A stretch of 64,000 nucleotides of DNA from assembly GCA_037043015.1 (NCBI GenBank), contig CM073329.1, forward strand, positions 15,020,648 to 15,084,647. The letters are read 5' to 3'. This DNA comes from Bryum argenteum (Eukaryota > Streptophyta > Bryopsida > Bryales > Bryaceae). Position numbers and translations under genes: made by a program. This document shows, one piece after another, positions 25,673 through 39,027 of this stretch. How positions within the stretch are numbered: position 1 is the first letter of the stretch; each line of letters starts with the position of its first letter. Under the pieces are notes generated by a model, which saw only the letters and a list, made by a program, of their open reading frames with translations, did not search any database and was not told where the DNA came from.

Positions 25673-28600
25673 GTAAAAAAGGACTATATAAATTGAAAGA
25701 CACAAAGATTTGAGCTATTTTCCCAAATATACATGACATGTAGATTTAGAGCCGTTCAAAAATAAATTTCTAACATCCCTTGGCACTCAAAACTTTCACA
25801 TAATTAATGGCCATATTCGTTAAATTCGGACTTTTCACAATCTCAATACGCTACATTTCATTGGTTTCTTCACTAATCCTATATCTGTAATTGCCTCTTT
25901 CTTATACATGGGAAGGTTATTGTCAACCGGACGACAATCTGAAATTAGAAAGTCTAAAGAAAGTCCAAATTGTCTCAAATTAGTGCCTAATTTTTTAGGA
26001 CAAAAGTCTCAAAATTATCATTTTATCTCAAAATAACAAATATGATTTTCAATCATGAAATGAAGAAATACGCTATGTGCATTTTCCTACGAAGGAGGCT
26101 CAACACAAAGCATGGGAAATGTCCGAACTCCCTGGCTGCAGTTTTCCACCATTACTACAGCTGAAGAGGACATGATTCCAAACTCAGTGTCAAGAGCCAA
26201 AGTACGCACTAATTGTCATCTTCTTCAATCAACATTCAAAAAGACAGTTACCGATCCATAATCATGGATCAATTGAAGACTGAGCAAGAGTCGACACACC
26301 ACATTCATCATGTTTCCTTGGGGAAGTACAAGCTCCTAAGCAGTAGCAGCATTCAATCAAGTCGACTCACAGACAGATGCTTGTAATGCGGAGGATCGCA
26401 ATCAGGTTCCATCGACCGATCGATCGATCGAGGGAAGGGTCGCCATCGTCAACTTGTAAGTAAGTCTGATCGATTGATCGTCACACTTGCAGCGCTCACT
26501 GTTGTCATTCAAGCTACTAAGCTAAGTTATTAAGGAGACTGCACGGTTCGCTAAGTTACTTCTGGGGCCCTGCCTTTACTCGTTGACAGTCCACCGCTTT
26601 ATGGACCACCTCTGACAGTGAACGTCTTCAATCATTCCCATTCAATCCCTATTCAATCCAAACTGTTGCTACTCTGCTAGACTCTGCTTCTTCTTTCTTC
26701 TGAAGGTCCGTGAGCTTCAAGACTTTGCTTTCTATGTTGCTTCTTCTCTGGGAGAGAGAGAGAGAGCTTTTCATCGCAGATTTTGGTTTCTGAGGTGAGC
26801 TTTTGTGATCGAAGTTGTTGCAGGTATTCAAGCCTACTTGATGTGACTTGTTCAAGTAGTCCGTCTATATTTCAGTTTTTGAAATATGAGCAGATTCGTT
26901 TTATTGAGACTTTTGACCGGAAATAGACATTCTTCATACAAGGATGTATGAGCAAAGTTAATGAAATGAGACTGCTGAAAATGAGTCTCCATTTAATGAA
27001 TTTGCCTATATATAAATTGAGAATTCTAGATTTATGATTTTGTGCTTTGGATAAATTGAACATTTAGAACAAGTAATTTGTTATAATGGGAATATTCAAA
27101 TTATCAACTCGATGACAATTGAGCTTAAGTTGAGTCAAATGTACTCTGTGGGTACATTTAGCTCGACTCGAGCTAAACGCCCATTTCTCAAAATCATTGA
27201 ATGTTACCATTATAACGAATTACGTGTTTTAGAGACTTAAGTGGATAATCAAGATTGAGTAAGCCATGACAAATAAAGGCTCATTTTTGGGTTGATGCAA
27301 AAAATTTAAGTGTTGTTGTGTTGTGTGTACTAGTTAAGGTAATCCTTATGTTAAATTTTTTGGTAAGTTTACTTCATTTGCAATTTATAAAAGTTTGACT
27401 TGGGTTTGGAAGATTATTTGTTATAAGCCATCAAATAGAAACAAGACAAGGCTATTTCCATTGGTAGTTTGGAATTAGGAAACCAAAATATGAACCAATT
27501 AGGTTTGTATATGAGGTTGGCAGCTCACTTTTGTATTTTTGGACGAGAGCAAAGAGGCTGGGAGGATAACCGATGATTTTTTTAGTCAATTACCATAATT
27601 CGTAGTCAAATTGGTTATTACAACAATGTTTTAGAAAGGGAGTTGAAAATAGAGATGTTAGTTATGAATGGTCACTTTCTAGTTTACTATGATGCATCAT
27701 TTAGCTAAACATGGACTTTGGGTTTAATTCTAGGCTTTGAAACATGGGGGGATCCACCCATCCATGGCCCTAAAATCTACATATGTGTAGAGTATCTTCA
27801 TCAAACCTAATTTCTAAAAATCATTTGTAAATATTGCTATTAATTATGAATCGTGGAGTGTCCATTTTTAGTCAAATTTGTCATTATGTGTTAGGGTATT
27901 AAATTAATTCAAAGGTCCTTCCAAGGCACCCTCTTTTCCAACTTTCCCACATCATTATAAAGTTATACCTAATTGTTATAGAAGATGATTTTTTATTTTT
28001 TTATTTTTTTTACCTCCACTCATTGCAAATCTTACGAATGATTTTATAGACCTCAAATAACCCAAACTTAAATTTTAAAATGGTAGGTAACCCTGTTGTC
28101 TAACGTACTTTCAAAAGTGGCTGCATTTTTGTCTTTGCATAAAGTTGTAGGGCTTTGTCAAATTGGGTTGTCCAGAAAAAAATTACTGCCTAGTTTCAAT
28201 CCAAATCATGAATCTCCCAATTTTTGCAATGCAGAAATTTTAAATATTTTTGTAAAACTTCTCACATCAATACTCTATAGTATCCTACAATTGAAGAATT
28301 TCAAACCACCTTGTAAAAAACATTAAGAAAAGCTTATACTGACTTGCTCATCATTCTTGATTTAATCCTTGTATTGAATACCTACAAAATATGTGCAATT
28401 ACAAGTCACTTTGTAAAGAAATTCCTAATCTAGCATATGAAATTACAAATTTTGTTGCTAGATGTCTTTCCAACTCAAAATATCTTCACTTCTAAATAGG
28501 TAATCTATTTCCCTTAAAGCAATGATATTGGACTCCTACTAAGTTACTATGCTATGAAGGAAGACATATCCCAAAAAATACGGACCTACAATTTTACCAT

Positions 28601-29075
28601 GATAATCTCATCTACAAGCACTTTCTAACTACAGTGAAGCTTGTCTCAACGCGCATCGTTTGGTTTCAAGCTTTAGGAGATTTTTGAATGCTTTATGCAA
28701 GAATATTTTGTATACGGAAAAATAAGTGTGCATTGCAAGTATAAGGATAGGTATTGTTCAGAAGTTTTCAATTGCATCAGAACAATTGTTTCCATTAAAT
28801 TCACAATAACACAATAGATGTATTTTTTTTTTTAGAACTCCAAACAACAAGCAAACTATCTATGTGAAACCCATTAGAGTTTTATTTTGAGCCAAAACTT
28901 GAACAATCCACATGATAGCAATAGGGTTGGACAAAATTGAATTCGTTAAGATTGATCAATTTCATGTTCTAGGAAATAATAAAAAAACCACTTCTTCATG
29001 AAACAAACACAAATTAGAGGATAACTAGTTCAGAATGACCTCCCTCAAACTACCAAATGAGGGAGTGAGGTGTTG
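25673..29075. other. Gene-poor tract with a more GC-rich island at about 26080-26880
   Basis: Most of this is AT-rich and featureless. The island carries (GATC)n near 26415, (GA)n at about 26750-26766, and donor- and acceptor-like signals, and it looks like transcribed leader sequence. It has no ORF above about 70 codons. It could be a non-coding RNA exon or a dead promoter; I cannot decide. Confidence 0.35.
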
Positions 29076-29344
29076 TTTACCCCTAAAGATCCTTGATATG
29101 AAATTGTTTAAATTATCAAAAAGGACCATCTTCTACTTCACGTCCCAAAAAAACTCAATCTAAGCATTAATTAGAAGATCCAACCGTAGGATCTTAAATT
29201 CAACTTGACCTTTTACTCGTAGGTCAAATTTGAACACTTTATTTTTCTCAGATTTTAAGATTATAATGGTCAAAGTTGGCTAAATTTTTTCCCTGCAGAA
29301 ATCCCAAAAAGCCATTGCAACTTTCTTGGATCTTTAAGGGTTAA
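29076..29344. mobile_element. TTTA/TTAA-flanked MITE, family B copy 1
   Basis: The left end ACCCCTAAAGATCC and the reverse complement of the right end ACCCTTAAAGATCC form a 14-bp terminal inverted repeat with one mismatch, next to TTTA and TTAA. The 269 bp interior is similar to 39081-39331. Ends resemble family A, so the two may have used the same transposase. Confidence 0.6.
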
Positions 29345-32300
29345 CCATGCGGTTGGGGTTTAAAACCTACTGACAACACTTGCTTTATCCTACATATAAT
29401 CAACCTCTCACATGACGGGTTCTTGCAAAGTGTTTCATCAACACACTTGTGTCAAAAAATAAAAAATAAAAACAATTAGAGGTTACTAACTAAAGAGACT
29501 CATCATGTCGCAAGTACATATTCACAAAACCATAGAAGAGTAGAGTGAGTTGACCTGCCCCCAATTCTGAGCGCACATGATGGTTAGTGTCGTGCGAGCT
29601 TCAACCACTGAATCCGTGAATTTATCATTGAGTCCACCGCACCGCGGGAGGGAAGGTACACACACCCTCATAGTCACACACTCTAAAGCCAGAAGCAAGC
29701 AACAGGTGACGCTTCCACAGGTTTCCCGCGCAGTTGACAAGGCCCATTTTTCCCTTCGTTGACAAAATCCTCCGCCCGTCCGTCGCCAGGGGGGGCATCA
29801 CCTAGCGAGCGAGGTCCTCGCGCAATAGAGCATCATGGTCTGCATACCCGCGGATTCAAGTCTTATCGTGCATTCAAGTGATGATGGGAAAAAAGGCTTG
29901 TACTACACCCCGGCTCCATGCTTTATGGTCTCTACAATCTTCGGATGCAAGCTTCCTTCCACATGAGTCCCAGGGTCTTTAATTTCTTTCTTTTTTTTTA
30001 CTTTTTGTATTTAATTTTGTCTCATATCAGCCCCTGCAACAATCAGCCTAATGATTTAATCTTTTTTTACACTCTACTGTGGCTTAATGTGAAATGAGAT
30101 GTTATGATAATTATATTTCAGTGTTTTTGGGTTTTTTGGTTTTTTATTTTTCTGGTAGATGACATAAATGCAAGTATTTTTCTAATAAAGACTTGCTTGT
30201 TTTAGGGAGGTGTTGTGCTTTTCGAATTAATGTCATTAGAAGAAGTTCTCATTGGTGTGCTTTTTTTATTTCTTCTTCTTTTCTAACCCTAATGACCTTT
30301 GATGCAAGATGCCTAACTTATCAAAATTGACCTTCTTCTACTTTGGGCTCAAAAATACTCAATCTATGTGTTATTTATAAGATCTAATTGTAGGATCTTA
30401 ACCCTCAAAGGCCCATGCGTTATTCGGACCTCCAAAACCAAAAACTGCGATGTTTGTACAAGTTGAGAAGTGCTTTCACTTCAATTCACATATTATGTAT
30501 CTTCAACGGTCAAATCTTGAACCTTACTACCTCCACTAATTCCAAGTAAAACTTCAACTGTTGAATCTTTACCAACTCGAAGATCGTAACTTTCAAAGTT
30601 GATTGAAAAGGTCTTTGGGCTTTTCTTGAAGAACATAGTCTAAATGGTACTTAATGATTGTTACTCCAAACATTTTGCTCATATTTTTTTTCCAAGTAGG
30701 TAATCAAGTTATGAACCTAAGTAAAGTTTCAAAAATCACAATACATGTGTTCCACTAAACATTACCAATAATATTTTTCAAGTGATAACTTTTTTCTACT
30801 AGTCATTCCTAAGTACCCAATTTTTTATACTTAAAGCTAACTAATATTTAACCCCTAAAGGAGAAGCTCTACAGTAACCTTCAAGACACCCATATCAAAA
30901 ACCCATGAACAATTTATTTATTCCTATTCAATTTTTAAAAAATTCAACCATAGGATCTTGTTTAAAACTCTCTGACTGGTCTACCCACCAATTTTTATCA
31001 AATTACACCGTTCGGATCTTGAGATATACTAAGTCAAAGTTTCACTTTTTGTAAAAAACAACAAATCGAATTGATTCAGGCTTCTCTCTCCTTTCAGGGT
31101 TTTCTTTTAACCAAAAAAATTCTCCTACACTTGAGAAGACAGTAAAGACTATAAAATAAACCAGACTAATTTTCTAATTTTTCTTTTACCATGACTAATA
31201 ATTCTAATAAACTCTTGAATGTTGACTTATCATTTGTATGATAATACACACAAGTGAAAGATTTATTTTGTACTTCCAAAGGGAATCCGAATGAATGAAA
31301 CAAACTATCTGTACCGAATGGATTATATCTGATTGCTTCAAATTCCATGTGCTAGCAGCCAGCCAGCTCTTCTTCCATAAGCTTCCACCGTTTTAGAAAT
31401 TGTCCTGCAAATGTAAGAGGATATGAAAACAACATGGATGTAGTTTATATACGAGCATTATTTTTAGATGTGGACATCTCATTGATAAGATGCCATTTTA
31501 GTTTTTTCAATTTTTCCTCGTAAAAGTTAATTTTGATGACGAAAACGGGCCATTCCGATGATATTGATGACGCACTCGGTGAGGTATGTAGTTACATTCT
31601 CCGTTTTTGTGATTGTGCTTGCTCAATTATAGGATTAGTTGGGGGGAAGGCTTTCAATCTCGGGAACGCGAGGGAACTAGGATTTTGAGGTAGAGAATTT
31701 GGAGAACTAGTAAGACTTAACGGAGGATTCTGAACTAGTTTTTAGTGTGAAATGGAGTATTACAATCTTGGGCGTCCGATTGTAATTTTGCATTTTACAC
31801 GAGAACGGGTGTGAAATCTCACACATAACACTTTGAATATATTTGTAAATTTGGAAATGGACCTTTAGATATTGTTTTCCATTTTGATGGAAATGCGAGG
31901 AAAAAACCTTGTGTTGATCAACCCCACAAATTGCATAATATATGTCATTAAAGTTGACGAGTTCATTTTTAGCTCTTGCCAAAGAACTTTAGCTAACTTT
32001 ACACACCTTTTCTTGCAAACTTGCACTATGGATCTTGAATAGAAACAATTTCCTTATTGACAATCATCTCTACAAGTGTACACCAATTTTTTGGGTGAAT
32101 TACGTGCAAAAATATATTGCAGTAAAAGAAGGTACGTTAAATTCACCATATACTAGCAAGAAAAGTAAAACCAAGAAAAGTAATTTCTTTCAAAATAAGA
32201 ATCCCACCGGTAGATGCAAGGTCAACAATCTTCTCAAAAAGGGAAGGGGGGAAGAAAAGTAAATCAAAATTTGAGTTCCTATACTATCTTGAAGAGGTCT

Positions 32301-33960
32301 TGCTTCAATCAACTATAAAATGATTTAGGCACCCAATGCAAAAATGGGTCTCTATTGTGTGCCCCTTTAAAGACAACATAGTCCCCTTGCTAAAGCCACC
32401 AATTCTCCACCAAAATTGCTCATAGTTTTGCAACCTACATCCACTTCAACTAAATTCGGCATGTACAAATCCTCACTCACAAAAAAAAAGTCCTACAAAA
32501 TCAAAATGAGAATTGAGTTTCTATATACTAGCCCAAACTTCCAATTGTTCCAAAGCCCTTTAAGGATTGAAATTGCCAATCGTTGGGCACTCTTCCAACC
32601 CATCCTATTTCTTGCGCATTTCAAATCCAATAACATTAAATGTCTAACTTAATCCTCAAGAATACACCTGAGCCTTACAATACCAAATGATGAATAGAGT
32701 TCAATTGCATGTAAAAACAAAAAATGCCCATATATTGACATCATCATGGCAAACATTGATAACCATAAAAAGGGAAATGACTGCAAGAATATGAGCGAAA
32801 TGATGATGGAAGTATTATGAAGTGTTGTCGCAGTCATCAGTAAGTCGTGGAAGGCCGGGGGCCGGGGGAGAGGGCCGGGGACCCCCTCGCGGAGTGGTAT
32901 CGTGTTGTAGAGTACAGTAGTGAGTAGAGTACATACTACTGGTGTTACTATTAGTTAGATAGTATGGTTTGGGTACACGGCAAGGGGGCACCAAGGGGAC
33001 AAGTGCCCCGCCCGTTCCTTGTAAGCTTCAATTTCCACGGCCCAAGGGGTGCAGCCTCATAAATTGGTCCCATCACCATGGCACCTCCTCTGGGACATTG
33101 AATACGAAAGCTCGCACGCCTAACTGTGTCCCTGGTATCGGATTTTCCTTTGCTTCGTAATGTTTGTTTTTGAGACATTTTTAGATATATTAGAAAGTAA
33201 TCACGTTATATTGAAAATCCATTTGTAAAAGAGTTTCAATCGTATGAAAATGCACCTCGCCAAAACACTCCTTTTTTTACAGGCACAAAACACCAAAAAT
33301 GAAGAAAATGTAACTCTCTCCGTTTTTGGTGAAGTTTCTAATTATCCCAAATTAATTTCGAGAACAAATGGAAATTTTATCACTTTTGGGTCATTTTTCC
33401 ACGATTGCACTTTTGAACATCGAGAGTGATTAACTCGGAATTTTGAAGCATGATCGGTCTTGTTGAAAAGGTATGGAAAAATACTATGACCCGATCAAAG
33501 CCCAAAAATCAAGTCGGCCTGAGGCGGATCAACTGAATGTGAGCCTCACTCGACTTTCCGGGTTATCTTGGATGACACCCACAACTTTGCGGATAAGAGT
33601 TAATGTAACCTTGGGTTGAAGTAACCTAACCAACGGGATTGGGGATGTTAACGGGGAGGGGCTTAACGCAAACGAAACAAAGTGCATGCTAATGGTGCAT
33701 TGCAGATATGCGAATCTGCAGTTTGGAAGCAGGAGACATTCAAAAGGGGTGAGGAGCTTGCTACCAAATAAATACTAATGGGGTTGGTTGCCCATAATAA
33801 TCAGTCCATCAATCACAAATCAATTGTGTCCCCCAAATCCCCAAATCCCCATATTACCCCATGCTAAATCCCCCTTCATCATCCATGGTATCATTACCAA
33901 GGCCTGTTCCCCATTTCCCATTCATCAGAAGCACCTTCAACTAGTAACCTCCCCATGAAA
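29345..33960. other. Gene-poor tract, decayed repeats only
   Basis: A GC-richer patch at about 29560-29860 has no coding pattern. Around 30285-30420 a fragment again resembles family B and ends beside TTAACCCTCAAAGGCCC. A G-rich run is at 32857-32880. ORFs on either strand are short and domain-free. Confidence 0.45.
32857..32880 (+). other. Potential G-quadruplex
   Basis: Four G-runs of 5, 5, 3 and 4 are separated by CC, AGA and CC. This is an isolated feature in AT-rich DNA with no gene nearby. Confidence 0.55.
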
Positions 33961-34275
33961 ATCTCGTAAGGTGTTCAATAATGGTTCAATTTGGCATGGG
34001 GAAATTTAGACGGATGTTACAATTTTTGCGCATGAGGAAAATTAGTAGAAAGATAGTGCGAGTGGAATCATCATTTTTGGAATCTTCTACAATTTTTTAT
34101 GAATTTTTGAAGTTTGTTACTAAAAGGGTGCCCTAAACTGACACACTGTAATGTTTGGAATGGGTATATAATGGTACTATTGCATGGGGATGCTATTTTG
34201 TGCCTCTAAGTGAAGATTTCTATAGCTTCATTGTGGGACATGCTTCATTTTAGAACACTCTATTATAGTCCCTCT
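33961..34275 (+). mobile_element. Family C repeat, copy 1
   Basis: It starts 'gtaaggtgttcaataatggt' and ends near 'aacactctattatag'. It is similar along its length to 39028-39610 (minus the insertion there) and to the reverse complement of 53779-54170. No ORF is present. It is a non-autonomous element of uncertain class. Confidence 0.6.
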
Positions 34276-34536
34276 TTGCTGAGCGCATATGTGTTTACAA
34301 TGTGGGTTAGTGAGTATCACAGTGGATCACTTGATTTTTGTAGGATAAGTAATTAGTCATATTGGTACTCAAAAGACAGGAATCTCAATGAAAGTAGGTT
34401 TTTTAAATTCAAAAACGTGACTGATTATTTTGCACTACAATGCCTAATTGGCCATGTATGTATAATACATACCTAGAATCAACATCATAATATAATACAA
34501 CATTGAGATCTACGATTGAGTAATGATTTTTACTTC

Positions 34537-34588
34537 AACTTACCAATTAAGTAGAAATTAACAACTTACCAATTAAGTAGAAATTAAC
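34537..34588. repeat. 26-bp tandem duplication
   Basis: The unit 'caacttaccaattaagtag' plus aaattaa occurs twice without change. Confidence 0.85.
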
Positions 34589-34845
34589 GTTGTGTCTAAA
34601 ACTTTCTCCACAAATTCATTTTAATTTATCTATGTTTCAAGATTTCCAATCATCCTCAAACTAAATTTAGAGTAACTTCAAGAGTTGGTACGTAAGAGAC
34701 CGTGTGATTTATTTTACTTTGTGAAATTTTCCCATTTAGTTATTCAATTGTCACTAAACAAACAACAATAGAACAAACCAAGAATTGAATAGGTCTCATG
34801 GTTTGATGATTGAAATTAGAAACAAGTGTTATAACTTTCATGTAC

Positions 34846-34970
34846 ATGAATGATTATAAGTTGTTCCACTTAAAATTGTTTCATATGGATGAATGATTAT
34901 AAGTTGTTCCATTCAAAGATGTTTCATATGGATGAATGATTATAAGTTGTTCCAATTAAAATTGTTCTAA
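34846..34970. repeat. 43-bp tandem repeat, three copies
   Basis: Three head-to-tail units share 'gaatgattataagttgttcc' and begin near 34846, 34889 and 34932. They differ only at a few bases. Confidence 0.85.
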
Positions 34971-37900
34971 CTTATGATCATAGGCATTTTGTTATCATGA
35001 AGCCATGATAACCTCCCACTCACTTCAAATGTATACTATCATAGTTTTCTTTCATGGAGGATGCTCATATACACAACTGAACTGGCCCTTGATGGTAGCC
35101 ATGATGTGGTTAACTCATTTCATAGACTTGCATGGGGAGCACAAATTTGTAGGTATGTGCTTATTTTATTTTCTTTTCTTTTTTGGCTAAAAAAACCTAA
35201 TTTTCCAAATTTTTGCAAGATTTATGAACTATGTCGAATGAGATATCAAGTTGCTCGGTATGCTCAAAACAAGCATGTCCCAATTTATTACAATCAAAAT
35301 TTCATTGAATGGAAATTATTGTAAGTATCCGATTCTAAGACTCGAAGTAGCTAACCCAACTTTAACACCATGATACACCAAAAGACAAGCCACAAGCTTG
35401 TTCTAGCTCATCGAATGACTCCTCTATCGTTGTGCACGGTAAGTGGAAGTGCACGATGAGTAGCGTGTCTACAATATGGTGTTCATATCAATAACCCCAA
35501 AAAGGCCATTCAGAAAAACAAGTTCAAGGCATGAATTATTGTTAGCATTTGCAATCCAATATTTCCTCACATTTTATTTTATTTTTATCGTTAAAGACGG
35601 CCTTTGTATTTGAATTTCAGCATATCTTCATGTGAATAATCAAACATTTATTTAGATTATATGACTTTATATAGTCCATTGAGGATAAAATTGCATAGAT
35701 CCCTATCTCACTTAGGAACAACATTGTTACAAACCTCAATTCATATTCACTTTCAAAAATGGTCTTTTTTGACTCTCATAAAACATTGCTTACCCTTTTT
35801 ACAGCAAGTATAATTGGTGCTGAATTCTAATAAAATTGCTTACCCTTTTTACAACAAGTAAAACTCACAATTGGTGCGGAATTCGAATTCAAAAATTTGA
35901 TACACATATACACATACAAAATTGTACCTAGATTCTCTAGTTACATACTTGAAAATTTCTCAAAAATCAAAAGTTTTCACCTTGCATTGAAAGAGGCCAA
36001 TGTCGAGACTCTTTAACAAGTGTGAGACTAGCCGTTAAGTTGTGCATGTACGAACCCGGTGATACTTCCGTTTATTTGATCTTTCCACCATCGACTCAAC
36101 TCACAAAAAATTAAGCTTCTAAAGAGGTGCAGTTTTCATCAATGATCAAAAATCAAGTGCATATCACATGCTATAAATGAAAAAATTCATCCTCTTATAA
36201 TTATTTCTATATGCAATTTATCATTTGTAGCTTCATTGAAAATCATATACTTTCATGATGTATCCGCATATGTCGAATAATACCATTCTGTACACGCAAA
36301 TGAGTACGTACAAATTACACCCCTTCTAGGGAACATGACCCCTACAAGAGGGACCGGGCGGCCGTGATTATTTTATTATTGAAATGACCCCTATTTAGTC
36401 GTGGTAGAAAGGGCTGAGAGATGCAACCTTGTACAACTCATCATGTGCTTTGTACCCACTTCGTCTTTTTTACATTGAAATTTCGCAAAAATTCTAATGT
36501 CAAGTGAGAACGAGGCCATTTTTCATCGCGTGGTAGAAAAGGACAAACTATTGCCACACGTATGAATGGCAGACGCGCTCTTCCCAAATTCTCATGATGC
36601 GGGAAAAATGTCCTTTCAAGTGAAAGAATCCGTTTTTTTTAATGTACTTTCTATGCGAAAAATAAATTAGAAATTTTGAAAGAAATTTTTAAAAAAGAAT
36701 GCGAAATGGGGAGTCAACTTTTTGATGATGGGTGTGTGCTCACCTACATTACGAAGTCAAATGCCACAAGATCCCCCCTCACTCCCCCTTTGGGAATGCG
36801 CATACTTTCAAGTGGGTGCCCTACCAACCCCGTATCAGATCATCCCTTTCAAATATCATTGGCGAAAGTAATGACCTAACTTACTAACTTTTTCACAAAA
36901 TTATGAGATCAATGTTGACTCGTAAAGTCAAGCCGTTCTAAACAACTTCCAAATGATTCGCTCGGTAATAATGTGCAGATTTAGAAAAAATGCAAAGTGA
37001 TATTGAGAAGTACAATTGTAGTATCTTGTCTAAAAGTGTCCAATTAGTCTACTTACCGAGCTTTATTACATTTCAACTTTAGAGATCTTGAAATATATTT
37101 AGTCAAAGTTTCATTAAGTGAAAAAATAAAAGGGGGACATTTTTGTTTTTTTGTGCGGAAATGACCATTTGGGTACGGTATTTTTTTTCTATTCCATGAA
37201 GTATGTATATTAGGTCAGTGAATTCTATAATGACATGGGGTCCAAACAATTGTACATCATGTGTAGATCAATGGCTTTAGTTGAAAATGTTCATACCTTA
37301 CGGAGGTCATTCCTCTTGAACTCTCAAGTGTTTACGTCCTATTGACAATGATAAGAGGAAGTTTGTATCATGAAGATGTACAAGATCTTATGATTGGAAC
37401 TACGTACCTATATAACATACTCTCAATCTATTCCCATCTCTAAGACTTTTGTTTCCCTTCTTTACCATCCTTTACGGGAATTCCGAACCATTTCGGTTGA
37501 CATAGCAATCATCCTTTCTAAAGCATTGAAGAGCTAAATTGGTAACGATGGCCTTTCCAAAGTTGTCCCCGAAATGATGCAAATTTTTTATGGCAACGAC
37601 ATTGGGAAGGGGGGAGGGGGTGCCATTGCAATGCATGATGACAAGATCACACATGGCCATTTAAATGTGGCCTTTCAACAACAAATGATAGCCCATGGCC
37701 ATGATCGAGCTACTCTTACACACTCAAGTCCATTATCACTCATGGAGTCTCAAAATTGACCTCGCTCATAGAACCCCTTTTTATTTTTATTTTTTTCCTT
37801 TTTTGGGCATGTTTTATTTTATGTTTTTTTGCGCCCCAGGCTGGACGGATGCAGTTTCGGGAAAAGGTGACAGCTCAAATGACGGGGACACTCTAAAGAG

Positions 37901-38174
37901 GAGGTTTGGTTCTCGCGAGGCACAGACATTTTCCAGCTTTTTGGGGTGGGACATTCATCGGCCCTGCCGCCTGTCACAAGGAGTGAGGGGCCGTGCAAGG
38001 CAACTCAAGAAGGTACCCCAGCACACTCAATGGATGAACATCAACGCCATTCATATACACACCACAAGCAAACAAAACCAAGCAATCGAACAATCGTTAT
38101 GCGCCCCCCATCTTCCCCGTCTCCCCGAATGCGTATCTCACATGGCCCTAGACTTTTGTTTTGACCTAAAGTTT
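34971..38174. other. Intergenic, no gene seen
   Basis: AT-rich with short ORFs that share no features with known proteins. A small duplication sits near 35783-35875 ('ttgcttaccctttttaca' twice). The ORFs at 37695-38204 overlap each other in two frames and are not convincing. Confidence 0.45.
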
Positions 38175-38222
38175 ATACTCCTTCCATCCCATTGTAAGAG
38201 GTAGATTTGAGAGAACCTACTG
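38175..38222. mobile_element. Stowaway MITE remnant
   Basis: A CTCCTTCCATCCCATTGTAA start is joined directly to 'gtagatttgagagaacctac'. These are the left terminus and right half of the 102-bp Stowaway copies at 53345 and 53596, so this is an internally deleted copy. Confidence 0.6.
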
Positions 38223-38254
38223 AACGATTATGCAAAGAGAAAGGGAGCACATGA

Positions 38255-38758
38255 TGGACGCTTTACATGGGGAGGCAAGACCAACAAATCTCCAAGCCAA
38301 TTCACTCACATTTTGAGCCCAATTGGCTCCATGGGCCACTTGGAGAACACATTAAACAATTAATAAAGTGGGGGCCAAGTCCCCCCATGTGTAAAGGGCT
38401 TGGGGCCGATTTCTAGAAGGAAAAACAAGGCCATGGGGCCAATTCAAATTATTTACTACAGTCCATGCTTTGGATTTGTTCACATTAAAGTATTTTAGTG
38501 AGATAGTATCTTTTAATTGAAATCAAGAGACGGCCTTTAGGCCATGAATTGGCCCTCCATTCTTGTATCTCCCAATTTTTGGAGCGCGGGCCGTCTCATA
38601 AGTTGTCCCCCACCCATTATAATATAATTTCAGAAAACTGGCCTTGACTTCCCATGTAAAGCCCTTCGGGCCAATTTCAAGAATTGGACCAATCACAAGA
38701 GAGGATTTGGTCATGCATTGGCCCCATCAATGGCTTGGCCCATAGTGTAAAGCGGCCC
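38255..38758. mobile_element. Second Harbinger-like element, left end decayed
   Basis: The right end read inwards is GGGCCGCTTTACACTATGGG next to TTA (38759-38761), close to the TIR at 8231. The left counterpart is probably GGACGCTTTACATGGGG at 38256. Two more internal CTTTACA-type arms (~38378 and ~38655) suggest nested or rearranged copies. Confidence 0.45.
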
Positions 38759-38819
38759 TTACTACTTTCTATTGTTTTGGGTTTTCAATGGTATCAAGTT
38801 TGTAATGGATCTAAACTTA

Positions 38820-38825
<6 letters not shown>

Positions 38826-38882
<57 letters not shown>
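38826..38882. repeat. (TA)n microsatellite
   Basis: An uninterrupted AT/TA dinucleotide tract of about 57 bp. The IYIYIY-type ORFs across it are artefacts. Confidence 0.95.
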
Positions 38883-38884
<2 letters not shown>

Positions 38885-39027
38885 CAAGATGGAGTTCTCT
38901 AGAGGTGAAAGTTCTTGTCTGGTTTCAAGAGGCCAAACAAGAAACACTATTTTTGAAGAACTAATTTCTTAAATAATTATCATGATTGTCTTCCATTTTC
39001 TCTTGTTCTCCCTTGCCTCAAAGAGCT

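Noticed and set aside
29788..29865. tRNA-like stretch with a B-box-like GGATTCAAGTC
   Set aside because: No acceptor or anticodon stem pairs correctly, and the A-box region does not fit. At most it is a decayed SINE.
34846..34970. CRISPR-like array
   Set aside because: The repeats are contiguous without unique spacers, and this is eukaryotic nuclear DNA.
37695..38204. 169-codon + strand ORF with a Phe-rich start
   Set aside because: It runs over a T-rich tract and into a transposon-rich region, overlaps another ORF, and has no recognisable domain.
38684..38972. ORFs with long IYIYIY tracts
   Set aside because: They are translations of the (TA)n microsatellite.
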